From contig NZ_JXZC01000005.1 of NCBI RefSeq assembly GCF_000935355.1, forward strand, positions 1 through 64,000: a DNA stretch of 64,000 nucleotides, written 5' to 3'. The translations under genes were made by a program, and so were the position numbers. Positions within the stretch are counted from its first letter, which is position 1. Each line of letters starts with the position of its first letter. This stretch comes from Rossellomorea aquimaris. GTDB taxonomy: Bacteria; Bacillota; Bacilli; Bacillales; Bacillaceae_B. The notes below the pieces were generated by a model that worked only from the letters and a program-made list of their open reading frames with translations, had not been told where the DNA came from and did no database searches. Positions 26,765 to 36,185 of the stretch are shown piece by piece.

Positions 26765-27627
26765 GGCAGATCACCGTCCCACTGATGTATATCAAGTACT
26801 GTCCCGATTTTCTCTTTTAACTCAAGTCTCGAGATGACTCCGTCAAGTTGACCATGCTTCAATAAAAATTCCGATGTTTGGAAGTCTTCCGGTAAGTCCT
26901 CCCTGATTGTCTGTTCAATGATCCTTCTGCCTGCGAAGCCGATAAGTGCTCCGGGCTCAGCAAAGTTATAGTCCCCTACGGACGCGAAACTTGCGGATAC
27001 CCCGCCTGTCGTTGGGTGAGTCATAATCGAGATGAAGAGTCCCCCGTTTTCACTCAAACGATTAAGGGCCACACTGGTCTTGGCCATCTGCATCAGGGAA
27101 AGGACACCTTCCTGCATCCTAGCGCCCCCGGATGCCGTAAAGATAATGAATGGGACTTTTCGTTTGTCGGCTTCTTCAATGGCCCTAGTAATTTTCTCAC
27201 CGACCACAGAGCCCATACTCCCCATTCTGAAACGTGAATCCATAATGGCCGTGACCACTTCGATCCCGTTCACCTTACCTGAACCAGTTAAAACCGCTTC
27301 ATTCATACCTGTCTTCTTTCGGTCTTTTTCCACTTTCCCCTCATAATCAGGAAAGTTCAAAGGATTACCGGAAGTAAGTTCATGATCTAACTCTTTGAAC
27401 GTACCTTCATCTATAAAACTATCGACTCTCTCTGGAGAGCTCATCCCATGATGATATCCGCAATGAATGCAAACCTTTAGGTTTTTTTGAAGTTCTTTCG
27501 TGTACATGATTTTTTTGCAATCAGGACATTTGGTCATGATGCCTTCCGGAACGTCTTGTTTAGCCGCTTCGGAAGGGATCGTTGCATATTTTTTCTTTTT
27601 GGATTTATTAAAAAGTTCCTTAAGCAA
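26758..27627 (-). CDS. accD: Acetyl-CoA carboxylase carboxyltransferase, beta subunit
   Basis: Zinc-finger subunit of the carboxyltransferase. In 289 residues it has a Cys4 zinc ribbon (CPDC about 34-37, CIHC about 53-56) followed by the crotonase-like domain with [36 protein letters not shown] and [21 protein letters not shown]. Translation starts at a TTG, eight bases after AAGGAGG. First of the accD-accA pair. The GntR/FadR-family gene upstream is in the same direction, and no terminator is seen between them, so accDA may also receive read-through from ytsJ. Confidence 0.96.
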   Translation of the reverse strand: MLKELFNKSKKKKYATIPSEAAKQDVPEGIMTKCPDCKKIMYTKELQKNLKVCIHCGYHHGMSSPERVDSFIDEGTFKELDHELTSGNPLNFPDYEGKVEKDRKKTGMNEAVLTGSGKVNGIEVVTAIMDSRFRMGSMGSVVGEKITRAIEEADKRKVPFIIFTASGGARMQEGVLSLMQMAKTSVALNRLSENGGLFISIMTHPTTGGVSASFASVGDYNFAEPGALIGFAGRRIIEQTIREDLPEDFQTSEFLLKHGQLDGVISRLELKEKIGTVLDIHQWDGDLPW

Positions 27628-27789
27628 GGTGAAACCTCCTTAACTAATTACAGTAGCTTGTCTTTCTTCTGAAGGGAAAATGAAGATAACAAATGCTGAA
27701 AATCATTTTCCCAGAACCGGCTGCCGCTTTCGTTTCTAGTAGTAAATGCACGATATAAAACTGCTTGACTATCAGTTTAATGGAAAGGT

Positions 27790-28449
27790 TTAAAAAAAGA
27801 TGTTGGAAATTGTCGCATCTTTATCGACAATTTCCCTGACCCTTTTATACGTCTCTTGCACAGTCTCTTTATCTTGTCTTTCTATTCCGTGAAGCATTGA
27901 GGTAATCTCTTCCCTCATTTGATCCGTTATCTTGATATCTCCACAAATCAATGATTCAAAGTCATTTAAGATATTCCAGATCCGCTGAGCCAAATGATTG
28001 GCGCTCATCATTACGATGTCCCTGAACACATCATCCAGGTTTTCAGCCCTTGAAGCAGTTTCCAGAAGTGCAGCCATCTGCTTTTCTTCTAGAAATAAAC
28101 CTTTCAGCGCTTCTTTTTCAATCATCATCTTCGTATAGAGTATATCCTCCTGAGCCTTGTGATCCTGCAGGATGAACATGCCCAGAAGATCGATCAGATG
28201 ATGATCCCGAAAGTCCCTTAAAAAGGTGCCTTCGCCCCTTTTCGTTTCAATCAGCCCCAACAATTCCAAGGCTCTTAATGCTTCCCTTACTGAAGAACGC
28301 CCAACGTTCAATCGTTCCGACAGTTCTCTTTCAGAAGGGATTTTATCTCCTGGCTGTAGGCCATCCTTCGATATCATTTCCCGTAGTTGGTGAACAATTC
28401 CAATATATACCTTTGCGTGAGTATGGAGAGAGTTCACTTCCGTCATCAT
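27790..28449 (-). CDS. GntR-type transcriptional regulator, FadR subfamily
   Basis: A 219-residue regulator with the GntR winged helix at about 10-75 (PGDKIPSERELSERLNVGRSSVREALRALELLGLIETKRGEGTF in shortened form: SERELSERLNVGRSSVREAL) and an all-helical FCD ligand domain after that. It overlaps the malic enzyme gene by four bases (ATGA), so it is co-translated with it. FadR-type proteins bind TGGTnnGACCA-like palindromes, and exactly such a site lies in front of ytsJ. Likely role: sensing a carbon metabolite and controlling ytsJ, itself and perhaps accDA; the ligand is unknown. Confidence 0.88.
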   Translation of the reverse strand: MMTEVNSLHTHAKVYIGIVHQLREMISKDGLQPGDKIPSERELSERLNVGRSSVREALRALELLGLIETKRGEGTFLRDFRDHHLIDLLGMFILQDHKAQEDILYTKMMIEKEALKGLFLEEKQMAALLETASRAENLDDVFRDIVMMSANHLAQRIWNILNDFESLICGDIKITDQMREEITSMLHGIERQDKETVQETYKRVREIVDKDATISNIFF

Positions 28450-29684
28450 TCACTCTTCCCGATAACCGCTAGATCTTCCGTCTTTTTACGAATTTCTTCA
28501 GGATCCACCTTCAGACGGGCTACTCCCGTCTCCATGGCTGCCTTTGCGACCGCAGCCGCAACGGCAGGTGCTACACGCTTATCGAACGGAGCAGGAATGA
28601 CATAGTCTTCATTCAATTCATCTTCACTGATTAAAGATGCAATCGCTTCAACAGCGGCCTGCTTCATTTTTTCATTGATGTGAGTGGCGCGTACATCCAG
28701 AGCCCCGCGGAAAATTCCCGGGAATGCCAGAACATTATTCACTTGGTTAGGAAAATCGGATCGACCGGTACCCACCACTTTTGCTCCAGCCGCTTTTGCA
28801 AGGGCAGGCATAATTTCCGGAACAGGATTGGCCATGGCAAAAATGATTGGATCCTTCTTCATGGAAGAAACCATTTCTTCCGTTAACGCCCCTGCAACAG
28901 ATACACCGATAAATACGTCTGCATCTTTTAATACTTCCGACAGTCCGCCTTTGATGTGGTCCTTATTGGTAAACTTGGCCACTTCGTCCTTAATGGCGTT
29001 CATTCCTTCAGGACGACCTTCGTAAATCGCTCCCTTGGAATCACACATGATGATATCTCTCACTCCATAGCGATAAAGAAGCTTAATGATCGCCATGCCG
29101 GCAGCACCGGCCCCATTTGCCACTACTCTGATTTCTGACATCTTCTTCCCGACAATCTTAAGAGCGTTCACAAGGCCTGCCACGGTTACAATGGCCGTAC
29201 CATGCTGATCATCGTGAAACACTGGAATATTTGTTTCTTTCTTCAAACGTTCTTCGATTTCAAAGCAATTAGGAGCCGCAATGTCCTCTAAATTCACTCC
29301 GCCAAATGTAGGCTCAAGAAGTTTCACCGTTTCTACAATCTTGTCCACATCCGTCGTGTTCAAACAGATAGGGAACGCATCTACACCCGCAAAGCTTTTG
29401 AATAGAACCGCTTTTCCTTCCATAACGGGCAGGGCAGCTTCCGGTCCGATATTACCCAGCCCTAAAACAGCTGTACCATCTGAAACAACGGCCACCATAT
29501 TCCCTTTCATCGTATAATCGTAAACCGTTTCAGGCTTGTCATAAATAACCTTACAAGGTTCGGCTACCCCAGGTGAGTAAGCCAGGCTCAGGTCATCCGC
29601 ATTTCGGACTTCCACCTTGGACTTTGATTCTAATTTCCCTTTATTCACTCGATGCATATGCAGCGCTTCTTCACGTAATGACAA
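28446..29684 (-). CDS. ytsJ: Malic enzyme (YtsJ type)
   Basis: Oxidative decarboxylation of malate to pyruvate; in B. subtilis YtsJ is the main NADP-dependent malic enzyme. The 412-residue protein has the malic N domain (YSPGVAEPC, with the catalytic tyrosine and lysine in MKGNMVAVVSDGTAVLGLGNIG, here MVAVVSDGTAVLGLGN), the metal-site region VNLEDIAAPNCFEIE and FHDDQHGTAI, and a Rossmann NAD(P) domain (VVANGAGAAGMAI). The start is a TTG with AAGGAG upstream. It is the first gene of an apparent ytsJ-regulator operon. Confidence 0.95.
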   Translation of the reverse strand: MSLREEALHMHRVNKGKLESKSKVEVRNADDLSLAYSPGVAEPCKVIYDKPETVYDYTMKGNMVAVVSDGTAVLGLGNIGPEAALPVMEGKAVLFKSFAGVDAFPICLNTTDVDKIVETVKLLEPTFGGVNLEDIAAPNCFEIEERLKKETNIPVFHDDQHGTAIVTVAGLVNALKIVGKKMSEIRVVANGAGAAGMAIIKLLYRYGVRDIIMCDSKGAIYEGRPEGMNAIKDEVAKFTNKDHIKGGLSEVLKDADVFIGVSVAGALTEEMVSSMKKDPIIFAMANPVPEIMPALAKAAGAKVVGTGRSDFPNQVNNVLAFPGIFRGALDVRATHINEKMKQAAVEAIASLISEDELNEDYVIPAPFDKRVAPAVAAAVAKAAMETGVARLKVDPEEIRKKTEDLAVIGKSE

Positions 29685-29783
29685 ATTGACTCACTCCTTC
29701 TGATTCTTTACATGCTATGGATCGATCCATGCTTACACGAATCTTCTAAATGTAAATATATATAGTAAAAATGATAAGTTCAG

Positions 29784-29800
29784 AGGTGGTCAGACCACCT
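29784..29800. promoter_or_regulatory. FadR-type operator upstream of ytsJ
   Basis: AGGTGGTCAGACCACCT is a perfect 17-bp palindrome with the TGGTC-N-GACCA core of FadR-subfamily operators. It lies about 100 bases upstream of ytsJ, immediately upstream of a possible promoter (CTGAAC, 17 bases, TATATT). The following T run points to the plus strand, where no gene is present, so a terminator role is less likely. Confidence 0.6.
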
Positions 29801-29845
29801 TTTTCTATTAAACAATAATATAAATATTGTGTTTAGTAAAGTATG

Positions 29846-32800
29846 TTATTGCAATATCACATTTGCTTTACCGAGAATTTGATGCAATTCACTTATGGCC
29901 TCTTCAGACGGGATCACGCGTAAATTGTCTGGAAGCTGAATGCTCTTTTTATCCCGTTCATAATAAACGATCACCGGGTTCTTCCCTTTAAAGCGATTAA
30001 TGGTTTGGTGAATGTGGTGCATACACGCGTCTTCATCCTGACCCTTGGCAATTTTCAAATAAAGCTTCTGATCCCTTTCGTTCACTTTTCTTTCTGCCTC
30101 TTCCGTAGTTTCAAGGTGATTCACAATGAACTGAAGCTTATCGTTGCGATCTTCCACGTTACCTCCAAACAGAAGGATGTTCCCTTCTTTCAAAAGCGTC
30201 ATATTATGACGATAAACATTTGGGAACACCACAGCCTCGATCTCGCCACTTTCATCACCGATTTCAAGGAATGCCATTACTTCCCCTTTTTTCGTCCGGA
30301 TGGATTTCACTCCCATAATATAACCGCCGATTGTGATTTTCGAAGCCTTCTGAAGATCGGCTATCTGCTGCAAGCCAAGCTGGTCAAACAGGGGACGATG
30401 GGAAGAAACGGGATGATTGGATAAGTAGAGCCCCAGTACCTGCTTCTCGAATTGAAGCATGGTATCAATCGTCATATCCTCCACTTCCACGTATTTCGGT
30501 TTCAAGAGGAATGCTTCTTCTTCATGAAATAAATCAAGATCATTTTCGGGATTGACAAGCTCTGCATGCTGAGCCGCTACATCCAGGCTCGCAAGGAGAG
30601 TGGCCCGATCCACTTCAAATTCATCGAACGCCCCTGCCAATACCAGGTTTTCAAGGATTTTACGGTTAATCGTTTTGGAAGAAACCCTCATGCAAAAATC
30701 AAACAGATCCTGAAATGGCTTTTCTTTTCTTGCACGAATGATTTCCTTCAGGGCTGCTGCCCCTATTCCCTTAATGGCCCCCAGACTATAACGGATACGA
30801 TTCTTACCTTCTACTGTGAAAACAAACTGACTCGTATTAATGGACGGGGGTAAAATCTCAAGTTCATAAAGCTTTGCTTCCCTAATATATTGAGCCACCT
30901 TCGTCTCATTCCCTACTACAGACGTTAAGAGGGAAGAGATGAAAAAAGCTGGATAATGCGCTTTTAAATACGCCAGTTGATAGGCGATCATGCTATACGC
31001 AACGGCATGTGACCGGTTGAAACCATAATCTGCGAATCTCACGATCAGGTCATAGATCGTATGTGCCACTTCTTCTGTATAGCCTTTCCGGATCGACCCG
31101 GAAACAAAATGCTCCCGCTCCTGATCGAGTACATCCTTTTTCTTCTTCGAAACCGCTCTTCTGAGCAAATCTGCTTCCCCTAGTGAGAAACCGGCCATTT
31201 TAGAAGCAATTTGCATGATTTGTTCCTGATATACAATGACGCCATAAGTCATTTCAAGAATCGGCTTTAAGTCGGGCAAAGGATATTCCACCTTTTCCAC
31301 GCCGTGCTTCCGTTTGATATACGTCGGGATGTTTTCCATCGGCCCCGGACGGTACAACGCGTTAACGGCCACAATATCCTCAAATGAATTAGGCTTCAGT
31401 CTTTTTAAAACATTTCGCATTCCTTCTGATTCAAGCTGAAAAATCCCATTGGTCAGCCCTTTACTTAATAATTCAAAGGTTTTAGGATCATTCATGGGTA
31501 TAGACTCAATGGAAAATGACTTATTGGTTCCCATTTGGACGTTCTTCACAATTCTTTCTAATATACTCAGATTACGGAGTCCAAGGAAATCCATTTTCAG
31601 CAACCCGATTTCTTCCAGTATGTCCATAGAGAATTGAGTCAGATGGATGCCGGATGCACTGCCCTGGATCGGTACCCACTGTACTAACGGAGCTTCACTC
31701 ATCACGACTCCCGCCGCATGGGTCGACGTATGTCTTGGAAGTCCTTCAAGTTTAAGAGCCGTCTGAAATAATTTCTTATAATGATCAGACCCCGTCACAA
31801 ATTCGCGGAATCCCTTGGACTTTTCATAAGCTTCCTGCAGCGTGATCCCCAACTGATTCGGGACTAGCTTGGATACTTGCTCCTGCTCCTTCATATTCAA
31901 GCCGAATACACGACCTGTATCACGCAGTGCTGCCTTCGCTGCAAAGGTCCCGAACGTAATGATCTGGGCAACGTGTAGGCTTCCATACTTCCCTTCCACA
32001 TATTCGATCACTTCGTCACGTCGGTGATCGGGAAAATCGATATCAATATCCGGCATGGACACCCGCTCAGGATTTAAAAATCGTTCAAACAGCAAATGAT
32101 GCTCGATCGGATCCACATCTGTAATCCTCAATGCGTAAGATACCAAGGAACCGGCTGCCGATCCCCTCCCAGGTCCTGTCAGGATATTTCTTTCTTTAGC
32201 AAACTTCATAAAATCCCAGACAATCAGGAAGTAATCGCTGAATCCCATCCTGCCGATGACTTCAAGCTCATAATCCAATCGCTCTATGTACTCATCCGAA
32301 ACCGTATCTACCCTCTCACTTAATCCCTTTTCACATAGATGGGTCAATTCCTGCAGGGCGGACACCCCTTCAGGCAGAGGGTATTTTGGGAGGAGCTGTT
32401 GATGGAAGGGGATGGTCAGATGGCACTGATCCGCAATCTTCATCGTATTCTCGAGTTCCGTGACATGATCAGAAAATAGATCCACCATCTGCTCTTTGGA
32501 CTTGAAGTAATACTCCTGTGAACCCAATACGTACCGGTCATCGTCAGAGAGCTTCACTCCGTCACGGATCGCTTCCATGCACTCGTGGGCGAAATGATCT
32601 TCCTGATCGAGGTACTGCACATCATTGGTGGCGACCATTTCTGTCCCCGTCTCTACAGCTACCTGCTCAAGGAGAGGGATAAGAGTATCCTCAGACGGGA
32701 TCCCGTGCTTTTGAATGCTTAAATAAAAGGAGTCCCTCCCGAACATTTGTTGATAGGTCCGGATGCTTTCTTTCGCTTTTTCCCTTTCATCATTCAATAG

Positions 32801-33196
32801 GCAGGTTTCAATCTCCCCCAAGACCCCCGGAGTAATGGCAATCAGACCCTCACTATAAGATGCGAGCCACTTCAACGGAAGCCCGTCCTTCGACTTCGCT
32901 CCGATGGCACTCGAGATTTTCAATAGATTCTGATAGCCCATTTGATTTTTCACAAGGAGGACCAAAGGATAGGAACCTTCCTCTGAGGCAATATCTGCGG
33001 TAAGCCCGATGATCGGCTTGATACCTTCTTTTAAACACGCCTTATAAAAAGGGATGGCGGCATACATCATATTTTTATCGGTTAAAGCTAGCGCTCTATA
33101 CCCCGATTCCTTCGCTTTATGTACAAGTCCATTTATCGATATCGTGCTAGACAAGAGACTATAGGCACTCGCTACTTGTAAATGAACAAATGACAT
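29846..33196 (-). CDS. dnaE: DNA polymerase III alpha subunit (DnaE)
   Basis: Replicative/error-prone C-family polymerase that in B. subtilis extends RNA primers for the lagging strand. The roughly 1116-residue protein has an N-terminal PHP domain, the polymerase palm (catalytic aspartates in MPDIDIDFPDHRRDEVIEYV region near 380; and RGSAAGSLVSY), fingers, HhH and a C-terminal OB domain (ITIGGYIMGVKSIRTKKGEVMAFLEI, e.g. KTKKGEVMAFLE-type motif). The first PHP motif is degenerate (FVHLQVASAYSLL instead of HxH), even more than in B. subtilis. ATG at 33196 is preferred by homology, though a GTG at 33205 is possible. Confidence 0.95.
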   Translation of the reverse strand: MSFVHLQVASAYSLLSSTISINGLVHKAKESGYRALALTDKNMMYAAIPFYKACLKEGIKPIIGLTADIASEEGSYPLVLLVKNQMGYQNLLKISSAIGAKSKDGLPLKWLASYSEGLIAITPGVLGEIETCLLNDEREKAKESIRTYQQMFGRDSFYLSIQKHGIPSEDTLIPLLEQVAVETGTEMVATNDVQYLDQEDHFAHECMEAIRDGVKLSDDDRYVLGSQEYYFKSKEQMVDLFSDHVTELENTMKIADQCHLTIPFHQQLLPKYPLPEGVSALQELTHLCEKGLSERVDTVSDEYIERLDYELEVIGRMGFSDYFLIVWDFMKFAKERNILTGPGRGSAAGSLVSYALRITDVDPIEHHLLFERFLNPERVSMPDIDIDFPDHRRDEVIEYVEGKYGSLHVAQIITFGTFAAKAALRDTGRVFGLNMKEQEQVSKLVPNQLGITLQEAYEKSKGFREFVTGSDHYKKLFQTALKLEGLPRHTSTHAAGVVMSEAPLVQWVPIQGSASGIHLTQFSMDILEEIGLLKMDFLGLRNLSILERIVKNVQMGTNKSFSIESIPMNDPKTFELLSKGLTNGIFQLESEGMRNVLKRLKPNSFEDIVAVNALYRPGPMENIPTYIKRKHGVEKVEYPLPDLKPILEMTYGVIVYQEQIMQIASKMAGFSLGEADLLRRAVSKKKKDVLDQEREHFVSGSIRKGYTEEVAHTIYDLIVRFADYGFNRSHAVAYSMIAYQLAYLKAHYPAFFISSLLTSVVGNETKVAQYIREAKLYELEILPPSINTSQFVFTVEGKNRIRYSLGAIKGIGAAALKEIIRARKEKPFQDLFDFCMRVSSKTINRKILENLVLAGAFDEFEVDRATLLASLDVAAQHAELVNPENDLDLFHEEEAFLLKPKYVEVEDMTIDTMLQFEKQVLGLYLSNHPVSSHRPLFDQLGLQQIADLQKASKITIGGYIMGVKSIRTKKGEVMAFLEIGDESGEIEAVVFPNVYRHNMTLLKEGNILLFGGNVEDRNDKLQFIVNHLETTEEAERKVNERDQKLYLKIAKGQDEDACMHHIHQTINRFKGKNPVIVYYERDKKSIQLPDNLRVIPSEEAISELHQILGKANVILQ

Positions 33197-33270
33197 GTTA
33201 TGCACAACCTTTTTCTCAATATACTTTTATTATAGGAAAGAAACCGAAAAAAAGAAAATATGTTCTCCCT

Positions 33271-33298
33271 CATATCTTGTCCCCGAATCCCATATAGT
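33271..33298 (+). promoter_or_regulatory. Sigma-E-type promoter of ytrHI
   Basis: CATATCT (33271-33277), 13 bases, CATATAGT (33291-33298) resembles the sigma-E pattern ATATT-N14-CATACAnT. ytrHI are sigma-E-dependent in B. subtilis. Confidence 0.5.
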
Positions 33299-33333
33299 TA
33301 TCGTAAAGACACGTAATAGATGGAGATGATGAA

Positions 33334-33669
33334 ATGGCAGAAGCTTTCTTTCCGGAATTATTCAAAAGCTTCTTTATTGCTATGGGGGTACTGCTGGGGG
33401 GCTCCCTTCTAGGCGGGCTTGCCTCTTTCGCCATGGGGCAGCCTTTATTCATTGAAATGAGACGACTTTCCGATTTCCTGCGCATCTGGGCCATCATCGC
33501 AGCGATCGGCGGCACTTTCGATACGGTATACAGCTTTGAAAAAGGCTTTCTGAATGGAGAAACGAAAGAACTCTTCAAACAATTCCTATTGATTCTTTCC
33601 GCTTTAGGAGGAGCCAATACCGCTGCCATGATCATTTCATGGCTCACACAGGAGCATATGCCATCATGA
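33334..33669 (+). CDS. ytrH: YtrH, sporulation membrane protein
   Basis: A 111-residue mother-cell membrane protein required for efficient sporulation in B. subtilis. Three hydrophobic segments are visible (about 8-33, 48-64 and 80-100), with glycine-rich LLGGSLLGGLASFAMGQPLF. GGAG precedes the ATG by eight bases. The gene is divergent from dnaE, has a sigma-E-like promoter, and its stop overlaps the ytrI start (ATGA), so the two are coupled. Confidence 0.88.
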   Translation: MAEAFFPELFKSFFIAMGVLLGGSLLGGLASFAMGQPLFIEMRRLSDFLRIWAIIAAIGGTFDTVYSFEKGFLNGETKELFKQFLLILSALGGANTAAMIISWLTQEHMPS

Positions 33670-34169
33670 GAATCCCACCGTTTTACCGGCTCCCTTCCTG
33701 GCAGCGTTTCTTTGCAGGAATGGTTGTAGGAGGAATCCTCAGCTGGATGATCTTCTTATTCATGTTCGGAACCATGCATGAGAAGCAAGCACAGAAGATA
33801 GAAGAACAGAAACATGACATTAGCAAACTGAAAAACACCCTATCCTATCTTCAAGAAGAATACAAACAATTAAACAACGAAAACGAAGAAGGACTCACCA
33901 TCCAGGAAGTCAAAGTGAAGATCATCAACAATACGAAAACAAAAGTGGAATTACTCAGTATACACGAAACAGAGGACCGTTTGAGCGAGGATTTGCGGAG
34001 CCTGTTGACCAAGGATCTCGAAACGGTCTACGGTAATAAGGAGCTTATCAAAAAGATCATTGAAAATAAAACGGTTAAGCTGAATGATAAGGACTTTCAG
34101 TTGAAAGTGAAGGAAATGTACTTTTATACGACGACGCAGATTACGTTGGAGTTGAGGTATGAGGAATAA
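33666..34169 (+). CDS. ytrI: YtrI, sporulation membrane protein
   Basis: A 167-residue bitopic membrane protein. After RIPPFYRLPSWQRFF comes one transmembrane helix (about 17-38, MVVGGILSWMIFLFMFG), a coiled coil (about 45-80, EKQAQKIEEQKHDISKLKN) and an extracytoplasmic beta-rich domain. The open frame extends back to 33639, but the ATG at 33666 overlaps ytrH by four bases and gives the family N-terminus. Works with YtrH in sporulation in B. subtilis; mechanism unknown. Confidence 0.88.
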   Translation: MRIPPFYRLPSWQRFFAGMVVGGILSWMIFLFMFGTMHEKQAQKIEEQKHDISKLKNTLSYLQEEYKQLNNENEEGLTIQEVKVKIINNTKTKVELLSIHETEDRLSEDLRSLLTKDLETVYGNKELIKKIIENKTVKLNDKDFQLKVKEMYFYTTTQITLELRYEE

Positions 34170-34182
34170 TGAGCTTTGTTGT

Positions 34183-34211
34183 GAACCTGTCGGATGGCAG
34201 GTTCTTTTTTG
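34183..34211 (+). terminator. Terminator of ytrHI
   Basis: GAACCTG / CAGGTTC stem (34183-34189, 34198-34204) followed by TTTTTT, 14 bases after ytrI. Confidence 0.85.
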
Positions 34212-34317
34212 TGGAATTCATGCACTTTTAAAGTGAAATCGACAGCTGGAGCGGCCGTTTTTTATCAATATCCTTTTGTTAAGTATTTTAGGGGGCATTT
34301 TATCCCCATCTTGTCGT

Positions 34318-34431
34318 GATCGCGTCATTTCTCACTATAATTGCGTCTAGATTCAATTTATTGCGTCATTATTTTTAATAATTGCGTCAAAAGAGGCCTT
34401 GATTGCGCCATTTTCATTAATAATCGCGTTA
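34318..34431. repeat. 21-bp phased array of (A/T)TTGCGTC words
   Basis: Six related words centred on GCGTC begin at 34322, 34343, 34363, 34384, 34405 (GCGCC) and 34426 (GCGTT). The spacing is 21, 20, 21, 21 and 21 bases, i.e. two helical turns each. Flanks are AT-rich and degenerate (mostly AATT or ATT before the core). The array fills the region between the ytrI terminator and the ECF sigma gene. Confidence 0.75.
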
Positions 34432-34599
34432 ATTCCCATAATTATACAAACCCGCCACAAATTCATCTCGCTCACCAACTTTAATTGTATACTGGTACTA
34501 TCCATCACAAAAAAAATCCCCTCTTTCATGAGAATAACTCCTCCATCCATTCGTTGTACATAATGAATAGGCCTTTCAACCATATAAGGAGCGAAGTAA

Positions 34600-35163
34600 A
34601 TGAAAAGTTCACCGACCAATTTCATCATCAGGTTAAAAAAGAAAAAAGAGGACGCATTAGAGTACATTATCGATGACTACATGCCACTCGTGAAAACCAT
34701 TGCCAAAAAGATTTTGCACAACAGCAACAGACTTGATGTGGATGAATGCATCAATGACGTATTCCTCACAGTCTGGCAGAATGCCCCTCAATTTAAAGGC
34801 GGGAAAGAAGATTTCAAAAAATGGATTGGGATGATCGCTAAATACAAGGCTATCGACCGTTACCGCCAGGCTGAAAAACGGAATGCCCGTGAACAGCAGG
34901 ACGAATCCCTCCTTGCAAAATCAAGCACTCCTGGTACCGATATATCCATATTACGCGTGGAAGAAAAAAACGAATTATTAGCGGCAATCAGCCAGCTAGA
35001 GGAGCTGGACCGGGACATCTTCATGATGAAGTACTTTCTGGAGTTAACCAATATGGAAATTGCAGATCAATTAAACCTTTCGAAAGCGGCGGTGGATAAC
35101 CGTTTATACCGCGGAAAGAAAAAATTAGCGACTAATGTGAAATTAAAGGAGCGACTCGTATGA
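34600..35163 (+). CDS. ECF-type RNA polymerase sigma factor
   Basis: A 187-residue sigma-70 family protein with region 2 (about 20-95, CINDVFLTVWQNAPQF and FKKWIGMIAKYKAIDRYR) and region 4 (about 125-175, LEELDRDIFMMKYFLELTNMEIADQLNLSKAAVDNRLYRGKKKL; key helix NLSKAAVDNRLYRGKK). AAGGAGCG precedes the ATG. The stop overlaps the ATG of the next gene by four bases, the usual sigma/anti-sigma arrangement. Its promoter and regulon are not evident from the sequence. Confidence 0.9.
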   Translation: MKSSPTNFIIRLKKKKEDALEYIIDDYMPLVKTIAKKILHNSNRLDVDECINDVFLTVWQNAPQFKGGKEDFKKWIGMIAKYKAIDRYRQAEKRNAREQQDESLLAKSSTPGTDISILRVEEKNELLAAISQLEELDRDIFMMKYFLELTNMEIADQLNLSKAAVDNRLYRGKKKLATNVKLKERLV

Positions 35164-36176
35164 GCATGAAGGACTGGATGGAATTAGATATCGATTCTCT
35201 TGAGTTCGAAGAAGTGACAGAGTTGGAAAAAAAGCGTGTCAAACAGTATGTACTGCAGAAACGCAAAAAAAAGCACGTATGGAGGAATATCGCGGTGGCA
35301 TCCGTTATGCTGATCGGAATTTCCACTGCTGCAGGCTATGCATACCCTTCGTTCGCAACACAGATCCCTTTTATGGACAATGTCATTCAGTATTTCAGTA
35401 ATGAGACCTACAAAGAGTTTGGTGAGTTCTCCACTGATATCGGTCTGGTTGAGACGAGTAACGGGGTGACCGTCATGATCGATAATGCCGTGTATGACGG
35501 AACGAATATAACGGTCTCCTATGCGATTGAAACGGATAAAGACTTTGGGGAAGACATTCACAGCGGAGGGCATTGGTTCGACATCGCAGGTTCGAACGGA
35601 AGCGGCGGAAGCAGTGAAATCACGAAGATCAGCGATAACCGATATGTTGGTTTGTCGACGATTACCCCGAGTTTCAAAGGCGGCGGGTATCCTGATAAGG
35701 TGGAAATCACATGGGAACCAAAGACACTATACAGTACTTCTAATGATGTAAAGGTCGATGGAGATTGGTCCTTCGCCTTTTCGTTGAAAAGACTGGAGGG
35801 AAATGTCAGGCTTGTAAACGAAACTGTTAAGACGAACGATATTACCTTTACGTTAAAATCCGTCGAGCTTACTGATGTTTCTACGGTGATCGCCTATGAC
35901 CAGGAAGTATCAGACACACTTCTCGAAGAGTGGCAGGAAGTATCCCCAGTATTCAAAGTGACGGACGACCTGGGCCATGTCTACCTGGATGGAACGGGGG
36001 GCGGAGGCTTTTCATCGGATAATGGAAAAACACTGGAAGGCACGACAGCATTCGGTACCATTCAAGAAGGTGCAACTAAACTCATCATCAAACCCGTGGA
36101 AATTGCCAGTCTAGGGTCCGGGAAAGGCCATACTAAAATGGAACTCCAACCTATTATCATTGATTTAGAAAAATAA
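35160..36176 (+). CDS. Anti-sigma factor, DUF4179 domain
   Basis: A 338-residue bitopic protein: cytosolic N-terminus (about 1-45) that should hold the sigma factor, one transmembrane helix (about 45-62, NIAVASVMLIGISTAAGYAY), and an extracytoplasmic part with the DUF4179 domain (about 65-165) and a second beta-rich domain (DUF5643-like, about 225-335). Translational overlap with the ECF sigma gene supports an anti-sigma role. The extracytoplasmic signal is unknown. Confidence 0.85.
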   Translation: MSMKDWMELDIDSLEFEEVTELEKKRVKQYVLQKRKKKHVWRNIAVASVMLIGISTAAGYAYPSFATQIPFMDNVIQYFSNETYKEFGEFSTDIGLVETSNGVTVMIDNAVYDGTNITVSYAIETDKDFGEDIHSGGHWFDIAGSNGSGGSSEITKISDNRYVGLSTITPSFKGGGYPDKVEITWEPKTLYSTSNDVKVDGDWSFAFSLKRLEGNVRLVNETVKTNDITFTLKSVELTDVSTVIAYDQEVSDTLLEEWQEVSPVFKVTDDLGHVYLDGTGGGGFSSDNGKTLEGTTAFGTIQEGATKLIIKPVEIASLGSGKGHTKMELQPIIIDLEK

Positions 36177-36185
36177 ATTCCCCTT

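Noticed and set aside
29784..29805. Palindrome followed by TTTTT read as a terminator
   Set aside because: The T run is on the plus strand, where no gene precedes it; the one-base loop and FadR-like core fit an operator better.
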